Shown: piece after piece, positions 46,553-59,000 of the stretch
Numbering within the stretch: the first letter of the stretch is position 1
Layout of the letters: each line of letters starts with the position of its first letter
Assembly (NCBI GenBank): GCA_022818135.1
Contig: JAFMSR010000010.1
Span: forward strand, 12,796,324-12,860,323
DNA: 64,000 nucleotides
DNA from: Saxidomus purpurata
Lineage: Eukaryota; Mollusca; Bivalvia; Venerida; Veneridae
Direction: 5' to 3'
Program-made: the position numbers and the translations under genes
Notes under the pieces: model-generated
What the model was told of the DNA's origin: nothing
The model's input: only the letters and a program-made list of their open reading frames with translations
The model's database searches: none

Positions 46553-48357
46553 TTTTTTAGCTCACCTGAGCTGGCTCAGGGTGAGCTATTAGGATCGATG
46601 AATGTCCGTCGTCCGTCGTCCGTCGTCCGTCCACATTTAGTTCGTTAACACTCTAGTGGTCACATTTTTTCCTCAATTGTCACGAAACTTGGTCAGGATG
46701 TTTGCCGCAGTAATTACTCGGACGAGTTCGAATATGGGTCATATCGGATGAAAAACTAGGTCACATGACCCAAAAATAGAAAAATCTTGTTAAGGCTCTA
46801 GAGGCTACTGTTTCAGTCCAAATATCCTGGCAATTTGTCAGAAAGGTTGTTTGGTTGATTTCTAGCTTAAGTTTTAATATGGGTCACCTGGGGTCAAAAA
46901 CTAGGTCACACAGCCCAAATATGGAGAAACCTTGTTAACACTCTAGAGGTAACATTTTCAGCCCAAATATCCTGGAAATTTGTCAGAAAGGTTGTTAAGA
47001 TGATTTCTAGCTCAAGTTCGAATATGGGTCATCTGGGGTCAAAAACTAGGTCACAGAGCCCAAATATGGAAAAACCTTGTTTACACTCTAAATGTTACAT
47101 TTTCAGCCGTTGAAATTTGTCAGAAAGGTTGTTTTGATGGTTTCTGGTTTTAATAATGTGTTGTTTATTGAACACCTCATTTGCTAATTTTATTGCAGTA
47201 TTTTAACACCAAAAGATTGATAAATGACATTTGTCTTGTAATCGGTATACATCTTGGATCTCTCTATGGTAAGGCCAGAGTTTTTATATCTCTTGGTTTA
47301 TGCGACTGCTTGTCCTATTTTTTGAAAAGGTAGAATAACAATGACATTATGAACTGACATTTTATTTTTATTATTTCCGCTGTTCCGACTCCATAGACTA
47401 GTTAATGAAGTGTCAGAACAGTAGGGATATATAATTGAAAGTAATTATTTTAAAGTGTTTGTTTTGTTCGAAAATGACAATTATTGACAGGTGCAGTAGA
47501 CTGATGTTCAATATGACATTGTGCTCTGTTCAATACAGTAGGAAAAGTCCTTCATACTCAATATTTAAGAAAACTTCCCATAAACCAAGCAATATAAAAA
47601 CTCTGGCCTAAAATTGGCACTTATATAAAGTTTTAAATAGCGATGATGCAATACATGTTCTTGACCCCTAGTTATGTTAAAGATTTTGGTAGTAATTTTT
47701 ACATTCACATGCAAGAAAGTTCATATATAAAATTAAATCAATATTTGCAAATAATGAATAACTTACAGTGCAGATCATGATCAGACAATAAAATAATGAA
47801 TTGCTTACAGTGCAGATCATGGTCAGACAGCAAAATAATGAATAGCTTACAATGCAGATCATGATCAGACAGCAAAATAATGAAAGTGCAGATCATGATC
47901 AGACAGCTAAATAATGAAAGTGCAGATCATGATCAGACAGCTAAATAATGCATAGCAAACAGTGCAGATCATGATCAGACAGCAAAAAAAAAAAAAGCTG
48001 ACAGTGCAGATCATGACCAGCCAACATACAATGAATAGCTTACAGTGCAGATCATGATCAGACAGCAAAAAAATGAATAGCCAACAGTGCAGATCATGAT
48101 CAGACAGCAAAATAATGAGGCCTAGAGCTTAGATATTCAGCATGTGGCAATAATTGACTCTCTACCAAGATTGTTCAAATCATGACCTCAGGGTCAAAAT
48201 TAACCCTGCCTGGGGGGGGTCTTTTGATTTTACATAGGCTTATTAAGAGGATATCATGAGCCAAAGGTAAAAATTGATCCTTTCTGCTATTAATAACCTT
48301 TTATTTTTGCCAATGGTAGACAGGTGAGCGATACAGGGCCATCATGGCCCTCTTGTT
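46553..48357. repeat. bivalve-type repeat with GTCCGTCGTCC run
   Basis: Begins TTTAGCTCACCTGAG with GTGAGCTATTAGGATCGATG, then (GTCCGTC)n. It has diverged tandem units of roughly 125-185 bp (GAAATTTGTCAGAAAGGTTG, CTAGGTCACA..GCCCAAATATG) and ends GGTGAGCGATACAGGGCC, ATCATGGCCCTCTTG. The same ends occur at 56862-58058. No coding capacity. Confidence 0.8.
47762..48118. repeat. 42-bp minisatellite, about 9 copies
   Basis: Nine copies of GTGCAGATCATGATCAGACA in units of 42 bp, some shortened to 33-34 bp. 42 is divisible by 3, so open frames with repeating MICTVS or DHDLHC appear on the minus strand; these are not genes. Nested inside the repeat at 46553-48357. Confidence 0.88.
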
Positions 48358-48359
48358 TT

Positions 48360-49715
48360 ATATACATATGACACCAACTTCTGTTTCTGTTTGTTTCTAT
48401 CAAAATGAAATCTATGTGTCATTCTTAAATGTGTAAGAAAAGTACCATGCAAATGTATCGAAACGATATAAATGTAGGCATGCACGTGAGTTACAAACTA
48501 TACAAATATGGACGATATTATTTTTCCATTGATGATGAAAATGAGAACACAAATGCACGATCTAATTACAATATCTAAAATGATGAGCTTGATTTTACAC
48601 GACACGTTTTCTTGTGGGTAGTATTAAGAATTAGATTTACAATTGAATTAAGAATGTAAATCAAAATAGGTTGCACTATTTTGTTGGTTAAAAACAATTC
48701 TGACGCAAATCTATTTGAAAACTCTTTATAATTAAAATCGCGATAGCTACCTAAATACGTGTCAAATTTCACTTTAAGAAAAATATTTCATTCGAGTACA
48801 TAAAATGTGTCATCGGCAACCAAAAAGCTATACTTATAGGGTTGCTGGAAACTTTCTTTTGCTGAATTGCTTTTTATCAAGTTGTATATAGCTCTATTTA
48901 TGTTTTTCAAGGTTGAAACTTGAAAACAAATATGATGGTTTCATAATTTTAATTGGGCACTTTGCATGTTAATAAACTATATTGTTGTTGTTTTTGTTGT
49001 TGTATATTGTTGTGTAATTATCAAATGCAATTGACCAGTGTGCAATATGCAATAATGTGTGACCAGTTAGATTGCTGGCAGGGGGGCGCCAATTAACAAC
49101 AAATCATATCGCATCCTTTGTTGTGACTTATGCCCTTGGGCTAGATTAACTGTAATTCCTTCAATGGTTAGATCTACGTTAATTATTTACCATGGCAACG
49201 TTGTTAAAACGAGATATTGTTTAAGAATTTAAAACTTTTATGGATTACTGGAGTGTTCCGCACCGTGTAAGTTAAACTTCTAGTAGAGTAACAGTTACAT
49301 TCTATATAGGGCCTTTGTTCTACATTTTTTTTTTAATAATTTTAAATATAAATGCCAGCTTTTGTTATAAAGACTAGATCTTAAAAACATGTATCTTAAG
49401 TATTATCATAATATTCTGTAATAAAATACATTTTGTAACAAAAGTTTCAACCTAACATCCTCGTATATGATATAATTTGACATGATTTAAGTTATAGAAG
49501 TGAAGTCCTAGATTGGAAAAGTTTGTAAGAAACAAAGTCTAAATCTTGCTATAAGAAACTTATTCCTTAAGAAAATACTTAAATTGAATAGATCGAGATT
49601 ATTCTACAAAGGTCGAATTATAAATAAATTTTCTGTCTTTATGTCGTGCATGACTTTCAACGCTTGGCCGTTTCACGCAGTTGCTACTCTAGAATTTTGA
49701 AACGTTCGTCATACA
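48360..49715. other. intergenic, nothing recognised
   Basis: AT-rich sequence with short T and A runs. No exon and no repeat of known type. Confidence 0.45.
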
Positions 49716-49718
49716 GTC

Positions 49719-49862
49719 ACATGAAGTTCGGACCCGAAAAGTTATTTTTATAAAACACCCCGGGCTGACCATAAAAACATATATAATTCGTATTATGTAT
49801 GCTTGATAGTCACGCCGGGGTGTTTTATAAGAATCACTTTCCAGGGCCCAAATTTCATTCGA
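49719..49862. mobile_element. palindromic MITE (CACCCCGG arms)
   Basis: Inverted arms of about 52 bp. The inner parts TTATAAAACACCCCGG and CCGGGGTGTTTTATAA are exact; the outer parts have a few mismatches. The centre is a 40-bp AT-rich loop. Confidence 0.72.
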
Positions 49863-50310
49863 CTGCGGTTCGTCCCTATTGTCTTAGCCACTGACTTTTT
49901 ATATTAGAGTCCCAAGGTTACTGGTGTAGGCTTATTCTCTCACTCCATTTGTTGCTGCATCCACCCAGAACACACTAGGCGCCTCCCATTTACAAAAATA
50001 ATATAAATCGTAAGTTAGTCGCGTTTTTACACGGAGTTTTGTGTGCTCGTTTACTATAATCAATGTAACGGATCTTTCTCGAGTCCTGCAAGTGACGTCA
50101 CACGGAAACTTTTCCGATATTTTACGGAAGTCGCCGAGGATCGTAATATTTGCGTTTCGGTGAAATACCGGCCAATTTGTATTGGTGATTTATGTCCCAA
50201 TAAACACGTTTCTTGTCGAAAATTTCCGCCCAACTGGGTTCAGTGCACTTAATTAACAAATGGCTTACAAAATATTAACAGGTGAAATTTTCAATCAATG
50301 GGACCTTTAA

Positions 50311-51880
50311 TGATAACTTGAGTAACAGTTCGAATATTGCTTTGACATATTTTTGGAAAAATTATTTTTGCGCACTTTGACGTGTTCTTCAAACGATGTC
50401 GTACACACCAATCATCAAAGCCATAACGGTTAGTTAATAGCTGATAAACAAAACCTTCAAAACAAGGAAATAAAAAATCGGGTTACAGCTAGTCCTTTTT
50501 AAAATCAAGTAGGTAGTATATTTTACGGGATATATCGAACCTGAAGAAATACTTTCGTTGTTCAGGTTAAGCAGAAGACCGTAATAAATTAATGTAACAT
50601 CTCTTGGACCGGCCCTGCTTTGACCTTGAGCTGTATTTATGTTAGCAATTAATTTTTTGGGGGCAGTTCAATGCAAAAACGATACGATGAGATTTTCAGT
50701 TATCTTTCTTATGATATTGATGTTAGAGAAAATGCTTCCGAGCTTCTTCAATGCCCCTCGTATTGGTGCAGTAAATTACCGGTAGCTCGTGCAATGAGTT
50801 AAACTGAACTCATGCAAAATGAATGTTCTAACGTTTGCTTTATAAACATTATGAAAGGCAGACAGTCATTCTTCTGTTACAAAAGGTGTAAAGATTTGTA
50901 AATACTGCATTGTGTTTCAGACTTGTAAACGATTAAGTTTTGATCAATAGTGGATATTAGAAATGGCGTTTCTGTAATTTTGTTCTAAATGTTATTCTGA
51001 AGCCGTAAAATATGATTTATAAACACTGCGTACACAAACCTAGAGCGGTATGCTAAGTAAACAAGTTGCCTTAAGTGTATATGAATACGTGAGATTATAC
51101 TTAATAAGTGATAAAGTTTTATTTTTTTTAAACATAGCTTTTATGTTCTACAATTTGGTCAATGTTTTTTTTTTTCAGATGATTAGTTACTGTACGAAAA
51201 GTATTAAAGGAACAACAAAAAGGAAAATGACATATACATATTGAATACGACAAAAAATACCTGGCAATTAAAAAATTTTTCCAATATCTTTGGTAATGTT
51301 TGTGTGTGTTTTCGTTGTTTCAGATGAATATACATATAGGTACACCGCAGAGAGTGGCGTATTGGTAAGATGCCTACTTGTATACAAGTTTATTGTTCGA
51401 ATTTTATTTTTAAGAGATATGGCTATTACTTTTAGTTTGTACACTGTCTATCACCATTTTTGCTTTTATATATCTATGTGGTAACTTTGCTTTATTTTTG
51501 TGTCTTTTCTTTTACTTACTAATGATATTCATGGCATTTTCTTTTTTGGTTTTTTGCCTAAGTTCTTCTTATTTTAGGGGGGGGTTTCTTTTCTTTAGAT
51601 CTCATCTGTTTTTCAAAGATGATTTGCTCGTCGGCATTTGAGTTCTAAATACAAAGTATGCGGACGGAGAAAGAAGCTCAAATAGCATAAAATATCTTGA
51701 AACCCCGTGCTGAACAAAAGAATATTAAATACATTGAACAACGAAAATTAAAAAAAGGTACATGTAAACAAAAAAATCAAGCAAGACTGAAAATGAACGC
51801 TGTTTTACATACATACAAGCGGAATGCATATCTAAGAATTGATCATGTGGAGATTTTACCGAACCCCCACACACACACAA
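50311..51880. other. intergenic, nothing recognised
   Basis: AT-rich. Small frames at 51050-51244 and 51290-51484 have no domain. No lectin exon was seen. Confidence 0.45.
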
Positions 51881-51883
51881 CAA

Positions 51884-51912
51884 AAAAAAAAAAAATTTTT
51901 TGGGGGGGGTTT
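51884..51912. repeat. short A/T/G homopolymer block
   Basis: A run of A, then T, then 8 G, then T following CACACACACAAC. Same grammar as the longer homopolymer tracts. Confidence 0.7.
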
Positions 51913-52415
51913 TATAATGGGGCATAAAAAAAAGGCTTAGAAGTCTGTGGAGCAAATTTAGTTTGCTTTTATTTGAAAAACCAAAACGTTGTGAGAAAGA
52001 ATTTCTTTTCCAAATGTTTGCCTCAACTGTGAATGAGCATTGAACACGGCATTCTCCTCTTTATTCTTTCAATTGATGTATGAGTTTCGGAAGACGAATG
52101 AACTACAGGTTATTTACATTTTATGTTTAATAAAAGTGTAATATAATGCATTATCGAAGTATAAACTTTATAGACTTAGAGACAATTTAGATGGATTATA
52201 AGATATGTGGTCATATGGGGATAGATAAAACTGTGTATTTACAGAAGGGTTCTTGATCACTAGTACCCTAGCTTCCTTTTGACATAATAAGTTATTAAAT
52301 ACCTAGTGCTACAGTAGATGTTTGTTGATAAATGATGAGGCACACAATAGAAAATAGTAAGTAACTTCTAATTAAAAAATGAAGAGCGTGAATATTATTA
52401 TGTAACTTCATCTTT

Positions 52416-52759
52416 TAAAGCTGCTTAACCTCAGTTTTTTTCTAAAAATTGACATACTTATACATCAATATAAAATTAAAGGCTAGAATCAGAATATAAG
52501 CAAATATCTAGGTAGGTATTTGCAGAAATCGATTGAAAATGTGGGTAACACGGAAAAGCCACACTATGAGTATGTTTATATTGGAATTTCAAAAGCGTTT
52601 ACAAGGCTTTTGAATTTGGTATTTGAAACTGAGAGATATTGGTGACAAGAATTTATACTGGAGCCTTTTTATATGACTATATGTTCTAAAATACGTTATT
52701 TACATACAGTTTGAATAACTTTATTTTCTTACCAAAATCAGAGAGCGAGCAGCTTTAAG
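52416..52759. mobile_element. TTAA-flanked MITE (copy 2)
   Basis: Diverged copy of 12297-12652. It shares CTAGGTAGG.ATTTGCAGAAATC, TTTATACTGGAGCCTTTTTA and GTTCTAAAATACGTTATTTA, with an AGAGCGAGCAGCTTTAA end. The left end is more decayed (AAAGCTGCTTAACCTCAG). Confidence 0.8.
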
Positions 52760-52764
52760 TGCAC

Positions 52765-52806
52765 AGATAGGTAGATAGGTAGGTAGGTAGGTTTATAGAT
52801 AGATAG
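52765..52806. repeat. (TAGG/TAGA)n microsatellite
   Basis: GATAGGTAGATAGGTAGGTA followed by further TAGG and TAGA tetramers. Simple repeat directly after the MITE. Confidence 0.85.
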
Positions 52807-53905
52807 CTTTTATTAAGGTTAAAGTGTACAAGCTATGCATGGCAACAACATAATGCATGAACGCCACATAACAACAATGATATGCAGATGTACACGTACA
52901 TAAATGATCCATGCCATGCAAAGAATTGATGAAAGTTGAAGGTTGCCAGTAAATCGTTTCACTTCAGAGAAAATGTAGGCCAAATTATTGTAGCATACGT
53001 ACCTAGGTACACTATCTGTTTATCTGAGCATTTATTTATAGAATAGTGATGGGATGTCGTCAACTTCTTGTATTCGTATTGTTAATTGGCACTGAATCAT
53101 TCTCGCAATAAAATCGTAATCAATACATTTAATTTTTGAAATAGTAGTGGAAGCTTTCTGAAAAGTTTTAATGCTATTACGAAAGCAACTTAAATGTGAT
53201 TTACTTTTCTCTGTTAATATGCTGGAATGAAATGCAGAAACTAAGGAAATCAGTAATTAACAATACAGGAATGACTGTGTACCTGGTGAGGCGAGTACCT
53301 GAGCCCCTTTATATGGATATACTATCTAATTAAAGGAAATTATATTTCCCAGAATATTGACATACACACGTACATTTTAATTAAACTTTGCAGTTGAAAC
53401 GTTTAAAGTAGCAACAATATCTAGACATGGGAGACAACACTTAAGTTTAGAAAAGCATTCGCAATCTGTAAATTGCTTTAGTTGACCTAAGGAATTGATG
53501 GACAGACGTTTCTGTCGATCTGATATGTACCATATATTGAAAACAAACAAGAATAGAAAGGCAAATATTCAAAAGGGGAGACAAATAGGCTTTTGTAGGA
53601 TAATTAAAATAATGATAAACACCTCATGGAATTTTCGAATTGTGGATTTTTTTACAACAAATGACTTGAGACTTCCTATATTATACATTTTATTAAGAGA
53701 TAACGTTGCTTATATGCATATTACATTTTCTATCAAACATAGAAAGTAAATGAACTGTAGTTCATCCGTCTTCCCTAACTCATATATAAATTGAAAGAAT
53801 AAAGCGGAATACAACAGGGTTTTCTATGCTAATTCACAGTTGAGGCAAACATTTGGAAAAAGAAATTTCTTTCTCACAACGCATAGGTATTTCAAATAAA
53901 ATAAT

Positions 53906-55479
53906 TTACGAAAAAAAATCTATGCGAATTTTACTTAATTGCATTTAATTCATAAGCGTTTACGACGCAAATTGTTGTTTGTGTTACACTTTTTCATGTA
54001 ACAGCTTTATATATGTAATGTTTACCGATTTATCAGTTTAAAAGGTTTCTCCTAATTTATAGACATTAAAACGGTTTTGAATAACCTCATTTTCAGTTAG
54101 CAAATTTGATTTAAGTCCAAATAAATGACTTACTGTTTATTATAGGGGAGAATAAATTGGGTTAGCATTTCTATTTTCGTTGAGAAGACGCCGAGGTCAA
54201 CACTTCTTATAACGCGTGTTCGTGAAACATGAATGTATCAGTTATCACACAAAAGTATAAAAATTGGACATTGAGTCTACAAAATGAGATCAATGTAGAC
54301 ATATGACAAGCATAAAAAATAAATTTGCTACACAGACTGTATTATACTAAGCCTTTATATGTTTAAAATTTTCCCATTTCGTTTTATCCTTTTGTTTTTA
54401 CAAATGATGGAGTGATGTTATGTGTTCGCTTTTTAACTTAGGTAATCTTAGAAAACATACATTGGACCAAAATAATTGTAGTAAATGAATTCCTAACAGC
54501 TTCATACAAATCAACATAGATGCAACATTTACTCACTTATCTATGTATATTTATCTTAAGTCATAATCATAATCAATGCTATCTTTATTGTATGAACATT
54601 GTCTCCTTATAATAAAACCGCATTAAAGCATTTACTTTGCCCATTTAGTGCACGTAGAATTAATAAACAATGCTTTACGGTTTCAACATTACAATTAAAT
54701 CAAAATTATAGCAATGTCATATTCAATATCCATCATTGATTAATTCAGAACCATTTTCAAGTTTGAAAGCAAATGAGTTTTTACATATATTTTTATTTCT
54801 GTAACAGATCACTTCCTATCTGCCTTCGGAATATGTGTTATGAACAAACATAAATTTTCCAAAGATCAACTGAACTGATTTCAAGATCAATACATGATTA
54901 ACGAAGATTCACTTCCATTTGTACATCGAGGAGCATTGAAGAAGTTTGGAAGCATTTGCTCTATAAAGTCATCAGCTAAAACAACCCCCCAGAATCTCAT
55001 TGTTTTACATTGAACTACCGAATATCATATTATTTGCAAATATATTAAAAATAAAACACATAGCGCAAGGCCAGAGCGGGGCCGGTTCATGTGACGCTTC
55101 AGCAGTTTGTACTGCTAAACGCGAACAACGAAAGAATGCAGAGACAAATATTTCTTTACTTTTGACGATTTGCGTAAATATTACTACTAACATGATTTTA
55201 ACAAAGATTTTAACGTGATTTTATTTTGATTTTCACTTTTGAATGTTTTGTTTACCCACTATCAAAGAACCATTAACGATTTGTGGATAACTTTTGGACG
55301 TGTATGAAGGCGTATTTGCACATTGCAAAAGTGCGCAAAATCTGACCTTGCCAATGATATGACAACGCAATATGCGAACAATCACTTAAGCAACCACTGA
55401 GACCTGTCACGCTTTAGCGTTATATGGGTACGCTTGAAATGTCTCACTGTTCCAAACTGTTAGTAATGACGTTTTTTCT
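53906..55479. other. intergenic upstream of gene D
   Basis: AT-rich, no recognised repeat. The frames at 55000-55218 on either strand have no domain. Confidence 0.45.
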
Positions 55480-55719
55480 AAGTTTTGTTGGATACATGCA
55501 TATCAGTGCAAAACTTTAACTTTATTGGAAATATAGAGCCAAGTTCTATGTACAATTAGAACGTCCCTCATACACAAATGTCGCAGCAGAATATAGCTTC
55601 AATGAATTAATTACAGAAATTGATTTCAAGTTGAAATAGAAATTTTTTTTGTTTCCTTTACAGTGTGTTCGAAAACTTTAATCTGATCAAAGTTGAATAA
55701 TTTATCAACGTGTTAACAA
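55480..55719 (+). promoter_or_regulatory. conserved 5' flank of gene D
   Basis: Shared with the gene E flank (45826-46075) up to the start codon, the only non-coding stretch of these two copies that stays alignable at this length. Likely promoter and 5' UTR by position. Confidence 0.4.
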
Positions 55720-56008
55720 ATGGAGAGACTTATTCGAAGGATTTTATTTGTATATATACTTTTACTTATGTATGTGTATATAAGCGAATTAGCGAAGTTT
55801 GAGAAGTATAGCGATGGTGTGGAGATGCAGAGTTCACAGTTAGTCGTCACTCTGAGATCGAGCATTGCATGCGGAAGTCTGTGTAACGAAAGAAGCGACT
55901 GCATTTCCTACAGTTTTACAAAGTCAACGAAAACATGTAAAATAAACGACAATGATCCAACCAATGGTAATGTTACAACAGTTCCAGAAAGTAAGCTGTA
56001 CATCAAAG
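55720..56008 (+). CDS. gene D exon 1: signal peptide and PAN module
   Basis: From ATG 55720 to ATCAAAG|GTAAATG. Encodes KFEKYSDGVEMQSSQLVV, SIACGSLCNERSDCISYSF and TKSTKTCKINDNDP. Phase 1 end. Confidence 0.88.
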
Positions 56009-59000
56009 GTAAATGTTTGTTACACCTTAATCAGATTCTTTATGTCAAGGCAGTAGTTGTATCAAAGAGCAGTAAAACATACCCAAACCCTGTACAATAA
56101 GATGCAATCACTATTTGGAAGATTGTCAATGATGATTATGTGTCGCTTATTTCACTCAGGTTAAATACAGGATACAAATAGACTATTCTTTTTCAGAATG
56201 GCTTGCTTGATGTTTATGCACGGGCAAAACTTCAATATTATGTTTTATCTGAGACATACATATACTCTTTGATAACGTTTTGATTGCCTACATTTTGACT
56301 GCTCTGTTTTGAAAGCTTTTAGTTCATTAATGAAAAATCAGAACGTATTATTCAGCTTGTAACAACTGTAATATGATATTATCTATCCCATATTTCTATG
56401 TTATTTGTAATAATTGTTATTATAGTTTTCATGTTGTTTAAAAGAAAATGAATGGACTACCCTTTGGAAGTTCCAAAGAGAAAACCAAAAAGATGCAAAC
56501 AAGAACCACGACATTTCTGTACATGAACAGATAATGAATAAATGAATGAAGTAAAATATTTCTGAAAGGAAACTTGCTTCAAATTATTGCAACACTAGTT
56601 ACTAATATCACAGTGGTATACTCCAAAGTACCTGTTATATATTTTTGTTCCTTGTCCGATGTAGAAGACTCAATGGGATACAAAGTTATCCCTTGTATTA
56701 TATGTCGTGACATTTCGACTGAAACTTTCTTATAAACTTCGTCAGATCGGAAGCAGGACTGGAACCCATGACCCTAATTTTAAGTGAGAGTCTATTTATC
56801 AGGTCGACCATGTGGGTGTCGAAAATATCTGCATTACAGATTGTTGTCAGATAATTTGGTTTTAGCTCACCTGGCACAAAGTGCCAGAGTGAGCTATTAG
56901 GATCGCATTCGGTCCGGCGTACGTCGTACGTCCGTCCGTCCGTCCGTCCACCATTTCCTTCAAACGACATCTCCTCTGAAACCACTGGACCAATGATGAT
57001 GAAACTTTGCAGGGATGTTCCTTGCATGAAGCTCTATCAAAGTTGTTCAAAGAATTCCATTCCATGCGGACCTCTGGTTGCTGTGGCGGCAATATAGGGA
57101 AAACTTCAAAATAATCTTCTCGAAACCACAAGACCTAGAGCTTGGTTGGCTGTAGCATTGTCTAGTAGGCTCTACCAAGATTGTTCAAATTAGGACCAAG
57201 ACCCGCGCGGTTAAAACATCGTTTGCGGTTTATAAGAAAAACACACTCTCTGAAACCACGAGGCCTAGAGCTTGGATATTTGGCATGTAGCATTGTCTAG
57301 TGGACCTCTACCAAGATTGTTCAAATTATGACCCCCGGGTCAAAATTGACCCCGCGCGGGTGGTCACTTAGTTTTGCATAGGCTTTATGTAGGAAAAACT
57401 TTAAAAATCTTCTTCTTTGAAACGACAAGGCCTTGAGCATAGATATTTGGTATGTAGCATTGTCTAGTGGACTTCTACCTAGATTGTTCAAATTATGACC
57501 CCCGGGTCAAAATTGACCCGGCACGGATGGTCACTTAGTTTTGCGTAGGCTTTATATAGGAAAAACTTTAAAAATATTCTCCTCTGAAACCACAAGGCCT
57601 AGAGCTGAGATATTTGGTATGTAGCATTGTCTAGTGGACCTCTACCAAGATTGTTCGAATTATGACCCCCGAATCAAAATTGACTTCGTATGGGGGTCAC
57701 TTAGTTTTACATAGGCTTATATAGGGAAAACTTAATCTTAAATCTTCTTCTCTGAAACCACAAGGCCTTGAGCATAGATATTTGGTATGTAGCATTGTCT
57801 AGTGGACCTCTTCCTAGATTGTTCAAATCATGAACCCCGGGTCAAATTGACCCCGCCTATGGGTGACTTGATTTCACATAGGCTTATATAGGGAAAACTT
57901 AAAAAAACAAGAGGGCCGACAGGCAGAGAATAGATATTTGGAATGTTACTTTGCATTGTGTATTGGACCTCTACGAATTATGTTAGAATCATGAGCCCTT
58001 GTATTATAGCCAATGGTAGTCAGGTGAGCGATATAGGGCCATCATGGCCCTCTTGTTTATAGAAAGTGGATTTATGGGTTTGGTATTTCATACGTCGCTA
58101 AATTTGATCTTTTTGTTATTGTTAGTCAATGTTTTGTTATTCTTATGATTAAACTTATCATTGATATTCTATATTTAGTTGTTATAAAGTATAATATTTA
58201 TATTAATATTCAGAGCTTTGCTATTGTTATTGTACATTTATGTCATCATTTTGTTTTATATTTCGTTATGGTTATTGTATGACTTTTTTGTTTGATTTCC
58301 TCATTCTATGTTTCGATATTCTTTTTGTAAAGGTTGTCATTGATATTCTATATTTCGTTCTTGTTATTGTATGTTTGATATTCTTATTCAATGATTTGTT
58401 AATCTTATTGTAAAAACGTCATTGTTATTCCGCATTTCATTATTATTATTGAATTTTGATATGCCTATCCGATGTTTCGTTATTCTTTTTGAAAATGCTG
58501 GTATACAAATATCCATGCAAGTACGGCAAAGTGTAACAACCTTCGTACGTGTGATTGCTCGACGTTTCATAATGCGACAAACAAATGAAAATGTTTGTTA
58601 CAACGGCAACGAAGTGCACAGTCGGCCAGTACTATAAACAGTCTTAACGAAGAAGAATTCACTAAAAGCATTGAAACCCAATGTTCTGAATGAGCTTCTA
58701 GCAAGTTCGTTTCGCTGATATAAGAAATCGTTGTTACTTAAATGGGTTGAATATTAAGCCCAGATGAAAAGCCTTCCATACCTTTTTGAAAAATAAAAAA
58801 AGACTTTAAAACGTGATAACATGTTATTTACAATTGTATTAACACAATATTTGTTTATTTAATTTGCGATGCAGACACAAAAACTAGGGCAATCGCACTA
58901 ACAGATCTCATTGATCGCCTCGGAGGACGTACTTACGGCAACTAATCATATCCATTTTGCAAAAACTGACTGGAAATTGCAGACAGGCAAATTTTATTTC

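Larger units (their letters stand above)
46152..50310. repeat. large inverted pair around a 4-kb segment
   Basis: The 23 bases at 46152-46174 are the exact complement of 50288-50310 (core AAAGGTCCCATTGATTGAAA). Further in, GTGACGTCATTTGCAG (46360) faces CTGCAAGTGACGTCAC (50086). This may be one long-TIR element or two copies of a dispersed repeat in opposite orientation. Confidence 0.5.
51967..53905. mobile_element. element with about 160-bp inverted ends
   Basis: 51967-52132 and 53742-53905 are inverted copies, sharing CGTTGTGAGAAAGAA, CCAAATGTTTGCCTCAACTG and GATGAACTACAG with scattered mismatches. The 1.6 kb between holds a MITE copy and a microsatellite and no transposase. A foldback DNA element or an inverted duplication. 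Confidence 0.7.

Noticed and set aside
47677..48110. Repeat protein with MICTVS/DHDLHC units
   Set aside because: The 42-bp minisatellite is divisible by three, which creates open frames by chance; no start or domain.
47762..48118. CRISPR array (repeat with regular spacing)
   Set aside because: The spacers are repeats too, the unit is a plain minisatellite, and the DNA is eukaryotic.
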